A stretch of DNA of 64,000 nt from Cytidiella melzeri (lineage: Eukaryota; Basidiomycota; Agaricomycetes; Polyporales; Irpicaceae), in NCBI GenBank assembly GCA_022592445.1, contig JABYQR010000111.1, positions 54,870-118,869 of the forward strand, written 5' to 3'. Positions 57,435-64,000 of this stretch are shown here, in pieces. The translations under genes and the position numbers were made by a program. Below the pieces are notes generated by a model. That model worked only from the letters and a program-made list of their open reading frames with translations, did no database searches and had not been told where the DNA came from. The stretch's first letter is position 1; every line of letters begins with the position of its first letter.

Positions 57435-57659
57435 TGTTGTAGATGCAGGCTTGGGAGCGCGCACGGGAAGGGGCTTGAAGAGATGAACACAATGTTATTC
57501 TGTAGCCACGAAATTACAAGGATTCTATATTATCTTGACAAACCGGATAAGATGGAAAGAGGAATCCGAAACGGGTAATCTGCGCGGAATGACGAAAGGC
57601 AGGCGGCGGGAACAAACGGATACAAACAAAAAGTGGCAGCAAACCTAAAAACAACAACA
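57435..57659. mobile_element. 225 bp TG...CA element (solo LTR or TRIM-like) with ATGTA duplication
   Basis: Starts TGTTGTAGATGC, ends AACAACAACA, and is flanked by ATGTA at 57,430-57,434 and 57,660-57,664. Absent from kinase copy 1 at the corresponding site (44,965-44,975). No internal coding sequence. Confidence 0.7.
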
Positions 57660-58275
57660 ATGTACATTTTGATATGGTTGGGCGAAAGCTTCACGCGTTC
57701 GTTGGCGAGTAATCCGCCATGTAGGGACACCCATATAGACAGATAACGGTGTCTCTTTGAGAACATGAAGCAGCAGGGAGACGAGTGCTACGGTTCGACT
57801 CATTCAGACGACAAACAGGTCTACATCGGGTAAATAAACAAAACATTATCGCGCTTTATATTGCGTGCCGGGGTTATCGCGCGCGCATGACATTATAATT
57901 ATGTCCGCATAAGGCAGGTCGTTTAGATTGCATTGTAAAGGCCAAGTGGCATGCGGTAAACAATTTTAAACTAATGTAAAGGCCCAGCACTCGATGTAAA
58001 GCAGTAGTGGCAGTAATATATTACATGTTAACCATTATACAGCTGTCACATCATGTCACACCGCGTCTGGGACCGGATGCAAGGCACTGGCAACCGCGAC
58101 GTCGAAGTATGTATGTAGTGCGCTGTGATAAACAGCCACCACCACGTCCTTTACACACGACCACTATCATCGTCAACGCCCTCTTTCGTGACATGACGGG
58201 AACAATGCAAAGCTCAATGCTTGAAGGTATGCGACGTGTGCGCTTGTAATTGAGACATATTAATCATCCTTCGAG

Positions 58276-59367
58276 CTAGCAGAACACGATGAAGTGTTGG
58301 AGCAAATCGCGTCCACAGATGCAGTAACGTGAGTACTTGTGCTGGCACACAGGTTTCCAAAGTGGTTATAGCCCTTGCAGAACGGCGTGGACGCGACTTC
58401 GAGACATTATCAAGCATAAGCTTGATAAGGTGCGCGATTCATTTTGCATGTACTCGACATCAGCTAGCTGAACGCATAGTAAAGAATATCTCCCTATATC
58501 TATCGCAGTCAAACAATGCGCTGCCAACTCCTCAGTTAGTGTCACCTTCTTGCCAAACGCAATCCGGAGGACCGAAATTGCCGTCATTTCCACCGCGCCC
58601 TTGCAACCCGAACAATCCCAATGAAGCACCCAAGGCAATCTTGACGCAGGATGAGACCGTATGCATGAAGGAAGGGATATATGCTCAATTGGACGAGCTC
58701 GACGGGTGCGCGTTCATCTAACTTCACTAGTTAGTACTAATCAGAGGCGCTGGCAGTGCTCCCTTTACAATTCAACGTCTATGCGAGCTATGTATACATC
58801 CTCGAATAGAATATAAGTTCCTTGGAAAATATTGAGAGCTATCGAAAGGACTACCTTGGTCACGTCTACGTGGGACACATTCCCCGTCTCGAACGATAAA
58901 GACGGCGCAAGACCTACAGCCATGGCACTTTCAATTGTCCCGCTGGTATCATCGTCGGCTCCAGCGACTCCCATGTTCTGACCTATCCCCTTCTTACATG
59001 ATGATGCTCGACGTCTCAATCCCGCAGTCCCCCACCATCACCGCTATCCCTTCCAGCAGCTGAAACTGGCAACATCGCCTCCATTATCCCACCTGCAGGA
59101 TCTGCGAGCCTTGATCATAAAGCGTTGGGTCTAGTAGATGAACTCGATGATCCAAGCCCCAGACATCTTAGCGACCGCCTGCAACCACTGTCGTCGACGA
59201 CGTCAATTCTCGTGGCCCCTACGAAACCGTTGACTCTAGGCGAACGTTTCGTTAAATCCTCAGAGGAGCCGCCGGTGGTAGAGCAGTCCCAGCCAGAAGC
59301 GTCGACATCGGGCGGAACTGAGGAAATGGTTGTCGACGCCCCCGAGAAAGAAAACAGATCCAAGTAA
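58276..59367 (+). pseudogene. PPP4R2-like gene relic (protein phosphatase 4 regulatory subunit 2)
   Basis: Spliced reading: LAEHDEVLEQIASTDAVT (to about 58,329), intron, WTRLRDIIKHKLDK (58,381-58,430), intron, LAERIVKNISLYLS then a Pro/Asn-rich stretch to YAQLDELDG (58,708), intron, and APFTIQRLCELCIHPRIEYK with FLGKY. The typical RAIERTTLVTSTWD core follows after a one-base loss near 58,828. Further downstream are stops and a disordered tail rich in Ser/Pro ending in ENRSK (59,367). The APFTIQRLCEL and VTSTWD blocks are the PPP4R2 signature. Retained introns show DNA-level, not mRNA-level, origin. Confidence 0.68.
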
Positions 59368-59997
59368 CAGGTTATATAATTTGACCTCGCCATGTAATTT
59401 CGTTCATACTACGAATAAACGGCAGCAAAATGCTCCTTACAGCTTGTATGTCATGGTAATGCTAGGGAGTCCATGTCTAAGCATCGAGTTTCCGTCGCTG
59501 ATATTACGCATAATCCCTCTTGATCTGTTCCAACATGGCGTTCATTCGTGATCGCATGTCAGGCTGTCCTCTTCCGCGACCTCTCGCTCGAGCATCACCA
59601 AGATGTCCCCCTTGTCTACGCCCTCTTCCGTTGAAGTCTCTCGTACTAGGACCACGGTGTCTGCGTGATGAAGCTGACCTGAAAGTGTGCAGTGAAAACC
59701 GAGAGTAGGCCTGATTCTGCAGTTCCCGAAGCGATAGTTTTTCTTGCTGGTCATCTCCTTCCAGTGGCTTGCTTCACATCATGTGGTGGATCGACGGGCC
59801 CCTTCACACTTCCCTACCCCATCTTCGGCGCTCTCGCTCTTGCCGTCATCGTCTCCCCCCAACCACCATCTCCTCTCTCTCTCCCCGCTGCTCACCAACG
59901 ACGACGCCCTCCAAGATCAGCTCTACCGTCCCTTGACTCTCTGAGTGCGGTCATAGACCTCAAGCGACGCCGCATTCACCCGTGCAAGTCTGTCAAC

Positions 59998-61000
59998 ATG
60001 CCAGATTCACCCTAGACAACCGCATACCTCATCTTCATGTATGTCTTTGCCCCAGACCCTGCCGCCATGCTGACTATTTGCGTTGGCGATTCTAGTACTC
60101 AGGTCCATTTTTGTGATAAGTACACATTCAACCTCGCCGCTAGAAGGGACGCCTGACCCTGACTAATGATTCGTTCAGCAGTGAGTGCAACCGAGGAAGC
60201 GTTGTCCCTGTTCGCTTCAACTACTAATCATTGTTATGTAGACGCTATCGTTGTTTGGGACTGGGCCATACCGCTGTCTAGAGAATAGCGTTTTGTGAGT
60301 GGCGCAGTAGCTTATCGCCCGACGCGCATACACAAAGGTGATAATGTTTGCAGATATGGAAGACACATTGGACGCTGGTCAAAGTCGCGTACTTGCTCTG
60401 CCGGTGAGCCCTCGCTGTGTGAAAACTACTTCACGCTAACGGACTCCCGTCCACCAGCTATTGGGTCATCGTTGTGGTACCATACCTTCTCTGGCCTTCT
60501 GCACGAACCACACCGTCGAGGAGCGCGAGAGGATCTACCGCGCGAGCAGCTGAAGCCTTGTGGACCTGACAGCGCTAGAGCACTCCACGCGCACCGACCA
60601 GACCCCCGTTGCACTTGCAACGCGGAACCAGGCCACCTCAGAGGCCAACCTGGTCATCCGAACATATGCATTTTTCAATCGCAGCAATTATATTCTTACC
60701 CTTCCAGTCGTTGCCCTGGCCGGCGTGGTCGCCTACCAACTATACGTGGATACCTCTGAAATGCTTCGTACGCACGCAATTTTTTTTCCGCGCATACAGT
60801 CTCGTTTAATGGATTCTTTCAGTACTGCCCTTTCTACAAGAGACGGGGCCATGCCTTCCAATGTCCAAGCCTCATTTGGCGCATCTGTTAGGTGAGTGAT
60901 TGTGCTACCCAGATTTATTTTATTTCCGAATTCTGACATTCGCCTGATAGGTTTCTTCGTGAGTGCGGTATTGCTTGAAACTGGACGTCGCTCATATGAC
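59998..61000 (+). pseudogene. DUF6533-family membrane protein relic
   Basis: Starts ATG at 59,998 (MPDSP, then an in-frame TAG, TTAYLIFI). Further exons read DAIVVWDWAIPLSRE with a TAG, IWKTHWTLVKVAYLLCR (60,354-60,402), and YWVIVVVPYLLW with a one-base loss before FCTNHTVEERERIYR. Next are PVALATRNQATSEANLVIR and TYAFFNRSNYILTL...VAYQLYVDTSEML (to 60,768), then HLIGFFVSAVLL near 60,950. This is the multi-helix layout of fungal DUF6533 proteins (W-WxLVK-YLL-R motif). Function unknown. Introns are kept. Confidence 0.7.
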
Positions 61001-61780
61001 TGGTGGCCATGCTCACCTCCACATTTTCTGCTCCTGTCTCTGCATGTGTCTGCTCTCGCGACGTTCTCGATTTCTTTTCAACCTGGACACTGTTACTCGC
61101 TGTATCTGTTCTGCTATGATGACTATTTCTTTCACCATGCTGGCGCTGTATTATTATTTAGCTGATGTTCTCGCCATTGCACTGTTCAATCCATTGCCAT
61201 TGTTGCTATGCACTCTAATGCGAGAACTACTGCCTTGAAAGCATTGCATTGATGTGTATGACAATATAAACTACCGGTGGCGAGATTATCTTGCAATGTA
61301 AACTGTGGGCAGAGACATTAAAATGTATTACCATGCAAGATAAAGTGGCCTGCGGACCATTATCGTGGGTGCCGGGTGTTTATAACTTTCCAGGTACAGA
61401 GATTGTGTGAGATAAAGTTTGCTCAATGTTATATTGTAATGCTCGGGTTTACAGTGGTAGGTATTGTGCGATAACGTTTTGTTTATTTACGAGATGTAGT
61501 ATATCTGCTAGGTACGGATGACGCAAGGCTTTAAGAATCTTAATCTCGCGCAGGGCCGTAACGGGCATGCCTTCCTTCTCGTGGTGCACCAAGATGCGCT
61601 TGAGAGCCACAGAATGCCCTTTCTGCTTATACTTCACCTTGTACACCTCATACACCTCCCTGAAATCCAGTTCATTAGCTATATCATGTACAAGATAGCG
61701 CGGTTGAAAATTGACGCACTCAAAAGTTCCCTGTCCCAGCTTGTTGATACCTCCGTGACTCATCTACGGGGTGTTGGAGG

Positions 61781-62575
61781 TTTCTTAGGGAGCGAGATCC
61801 TCACCGCAGTGTACTTGTTGCAAACGTGTGTTGGTCCTTTGTTCTCGCGAGGCATGGTACACTGTCTGCAGGCAGTGAAGGCGGGGTTCGAGGACCGCCG
61901 TTCAACGACTGCGGAGACGGCGGGCAATGTGTCAAAGCGGGAGTGTGATGATCTCCGCCCGTTCTTGAGCTTTACCTACTACCGTTGCGTCTCATTGAAC
62001 AAGAGCTTTGTTTACGACAAATTCATGTATTACGACACCGGTAATACCTACCTTCGTTCGCTATGTCGTGTGGACTTCGTCGCCAGCTGTCCTGTTTGTA
62101 GTATCTCCTTCTGTCACACTCATAGCCTACTCACGGGTCCACGGCCGGCCGCAGTGATTTGTGCTTCCCACGCCCTGACTTCCGTTACACTAAGGTAAGC
62201 GTGAGTTGGGAATCAATATTCAATGGAGACCGATTTCTTCTAGACACCACCCTTAGAGACAAAAGCGTATGCGGGCGAAGTGATTCCCGGTTTTTTTACT
62301 GCATTTATGTGAGGGCGATACGAGTCAACAACTGCGTACCTGTCCTCATAAACATCCCGCTGGGAAGGCGTCGGTCCCTCGAGTCCTGCGGTGGAACCCA
62401 GTAATCACCGTTTCTACTGCCCCGTTTGTTGTCTTGTGGCCGACGCCCGTTATCACCCACCCATTAGTCATCGCCTCAAGATTAACCTTCATTGTCATCG
62501 TGACAAGCGGCCTGTACGAATCTCTGAGCGGTAGCGGCCACTCAGAAAGGCCGTTCGCGGGGCCAGCCTTCTTCT
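61781..62575. other. Region upstream of the kinase first lobe, unresolved
   Basis: No confident exon on either strand. A 226-residue plus-strand ORF starting at 61,518 is antisense to the kinase for its first part. Confidence 0.4.
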
Positions 62576-62893
62576 CTATGGAAGATGAGACCTTGCTGAA
62601 GCTTTACCAGCAGCAATTGGCGGTGGAGAGGCCTTTCTGATGTGGGCAAGAGGATTGGCATGTGAAGAGTCGTCCGGTTTTTCCTCCTCTGGTGAAGAAC
62701 TCATTCGTCGTTTGCTTGTTCGGTCACCCAGGGAGTTTCTGGAGGGTCGTTTCCTGAAGCTTGTCGACATTCCCTGGTGGGCTTGTCGTTCTCCAGCGAA
62801 CAGGACTAGGCAGGGTAGAGTCGTTAACGTTCGGGACAAAGCCCATTTGCATGATCGCTCACGACAACTGTGAACAGCACATGAGATTAGCAT
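62576..62893 (-). CDS. Short basic Ser-rich ORF, possible first exon of the kinase
   Basis: Reads FRKRPSRNSLGDRTSKRRMS followed by SPEEEKPDDSS. Such disordered basic-acidic starts are common in BUR1/CDK9-like kinases of fungi. The link to the kinase core is inference from strand and distance only. Confidence 0.25.
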   Translation of the reverse strand: MLISCAVHSCRERSCKWALSRTLTTLPCLVLFAGERQAHQGMSTSFRKRPSRNSLGDRTSKRRMSSSPEEEKPDDSSHANPLAHIRKASPPPIAAGKASARSHLP

Positions 62894-63103
62894 GTATGGT
62901 GGCGCTGCATGACGCGAGCAATAGCAGAGGTTAATATACAGACCAGCTATGCAGCATCGCGTGTGTCCAACGCCACGGGTGGTTAGAGCACAGACTGAAG
63001 GCTAAAGTGGTTGGTAGCGGGGCCAGTCGCACCTATCTGCTCACAAAAATCTCTTCTCCTCTACACAGCCTTCCTACTCTGAGCCCATACAATCCCTGTC
63101 CTC

Positions 63104-63520
63104 TCACTGTCCTCCAAGCTCCGTCGAATCTTTTCTTGAAACGTCCCAGACGGCCAGCAAGGGCGGCGGTTTCTGCGTCCTCGTTACCAAAAAAGCCGCC
63201 CACATAGAATTGGTTGTCGAATCTCGTGTGAGGGTAACAGTAGAACGCGGCGACGCTGTATTATGCGTGAATATCGAGTCGTCTGCGCGGATAACTTGCT
63301 GAGGGAGGGGGTACACAACATGGGTTTGGGAGCTGGTTTGGCCGGCGCTTTCAGACATGAGTCCGACGGTCCATCGTAAGGCGACGCAGACAGTGTCTTT
63401 GCCAAAGATTCGTGCGGCCTTGCAGCAGATATTTCTGTAGGAATAAACCACATATTTGTCGTTGAGTTGGACGAAGGAAGCAATTTGTGGATGCCGATGC
63501 AGAAAACCAGGGTGAGTGGG
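63104..63520 (-). CDS. Unrecognised ORF, partial gene
   Basis: A frame from about 63,510 (HPQIASFVQLNDKYVVYSYR) to a stop at 63,104 over 130 codons. Looks like real protein with mixed hydrophobic and polar residues. An upstream intron is plausible (CTCACC before 63,510). No family recognised. Confidence 0.3.
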   Translation of the reverse strand, partial: PTHPGFLHRHPQIASFVQLNDKYVVYSYRNICCKAARIFGKDTVCVALRWTVGLMSESAGQTSSQTHVVYPLPQQVIRADDSIFTHNTASPRSTVTLTRDSTTNSMWAAFLVTRTQKPPPLLAVWDVSRKDSTELGGQ

Positions 63521-64000
63521 CGCTCACGCGCGCTTGAACTTCAACCACCTCTCGAGTAAAATGGTAAGTTGAATTCAGCTTCTCAGAGATGTACAGTAGC
63601 GGCAAAAAGTCTTGCGACACCGCGAGCGCGCAAGATTTTTCTCATCGTTCGAGCTCATTTTTTGCATATAGTTTTGGGTTACAGTTCTCACACATTCATT
63701 ATCATGTAAAATTGTGTCTCTAGTAAAAAAGGGCTGATCAACGTTGTGCGCGAGGAACTACACGCCCAGATGAAGCAGGTACCGAACCAGTAATTGCGCG
63801 GCTAATAAAAATAACTAGTAAAATGAGCTCAGGCCGTTGCTAGCCCAACGGCGACGCACTGATTGCAATTTAAGAATGAAAGGCTATTGGAGTATTCGTC
63901 TTTGTTCATTGTTGGACGACTGATGGCTATACTATGTTGCGTGATCGGTCTTCCAATGACGAGCTGATAGATTCCAGGCCACGGCCGGCTGATAGCGACC
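63521..64000. other. Window end, no gene seen
   Basis: No ORF of note and no repeat recognised. Confidence 0.5.

Larger units (their letters stand above)
57824..61496. mobile_element. 3,673 bp TIR element with TA duplication carrying two host-type gene relics
   Basis: Ends are 29 bp inverted repeats with 26 matches, sharing GTAAATAAACAAAAC and TTATCGC and starting CATC. TA is duplicated (57,822-57,823 and 61,497-61,498). Kinase copy 1 at 45,135-45,136 shows the intact, unoccupied GTCTAGTATAT. Subterminal regions hold repeated AATGTAAA, ATTATC and AGATAAAG words. Inside lie a PPP4R2-like and a DUF6533-like relic, both + and both with introns. No transposase was recognised, so the element was mobilised in trans or has lost its own gene. 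Confidence 0.88.
57254..61780 (-). pseudogene. CDK-type kinase gene (copy 2), split by two insertions
   Basis: Kinase parts on the minus strand, N to C: 61,780-61,499 with NKLGQGTF (Gly-rich loop), HSVALKRIL (the ATP Lys), [22 protein letters not shown] (PSTAIRE-like alphaC region); 57,823-57,660 with ANERVKLSPNHIKMYI; and 57,434-57,254 with the DFG region (ADFGL). The order fits CDK9/BUR1 kinases. The 3.7 kb element sits between the first and second parts, the 225 bp element between the second and third. Stops and frameshifts occur in all parts. A possible earlier exon, MSSSPEEEKPDDSS, lies at 62,576-62,780. Confidence 0.72.

Noticed and set aside
58765..59019. 84-residue minus-strand ORF
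   Set aside because: Antisense to the PPP4R2-like relic, whose plus-strand reading has clear family blocks.
61518..62198. 226-residue plus-strand ORF
   Set aside because: Its first part is antisense to the kinase Gly-loop and alphaC region; no domain on the plus strand.

Overview
The window reads as nuclear DNA of a basidiomycete, most likely an agaricomycete. Protein-coding genes are cut by many 50-70 bp GT-AG introns, the core genes have fungal orthologues, and the repeats encode families typical of mushroom-forming fungi (chromodomain Ty3 elements, DUF6589-like and DUF6533-like proteins, RecQ-like helicases inside repeats). All names are by recognition of motifs and overall similarity; no database search was possible.

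Core half (1-22,490). From left to right: the 3' part of a neutral ceramidase (+), a 762-residue dynamin-family GTPase (+), an 808-residue F-box-like zinc-cysteine protein (-), a broken TRI5-type terpene cyclase (-), a tRNA-Thr(CGT) with a tiny intron, about 2 kb of unresolved ORFs, the ribosome-biogenesis factor KRI1 (-) sharing a 254 bp divergent promoter with an AT-hook protein (+), and the mitochondrial phosphatidylglycerophosphatase GEP4 (+). For the intact genes I could place every intron with frame maintained.

Transition (22,490-30,000). Gene-poor. It holds a small tandem duplication, a CCCTTG-rich low-complexity block, a stub resembling the N-terminus of WLM-domain proteins, and two splice-compatible exons of an unrecognised protein.

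Repeat island (30,000-57,200). Two small secreted-protein genes (30.1-30.5 kb and 45.2-45.8 kb, both -) sit among a 90 bp tandem repeat, a higher-order repeat family (here called S1-R2-T) that also forms a large inverted repeat, a full-length but decayed Ty3/chromodomain retrotransposon with both LTRs and target duplications (34,319-42,393), several copies of a second LTR family (one a solo LTR with a perfect 5 bp duplication), and a 6.1 kb element with about 250 bp terminal inverted repeats (50,595-56,700) that carries a RecQ-like helicase relic (+) and a DUF6589-like gene (-).

Right end (57,200-64,000). A CDK-type kinase gene on the minus strand has been split by a 225 bp TG...CA element (duplication ATGTA) and by a 3,673 bp element with 29 bp terminal inverted repeats and a TA duplication (57,824-61,496). 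A second kinase copy near 45.1 kb preserves the unoccupied target site. The 3.7 kb element shows no transposase but carries two intron-containing relics of host-type genes, one like PPP4R2 and one like DUF6533 proteins. The two most interesting systems are this gene-carrying element and the helicase/DUF6589 element.
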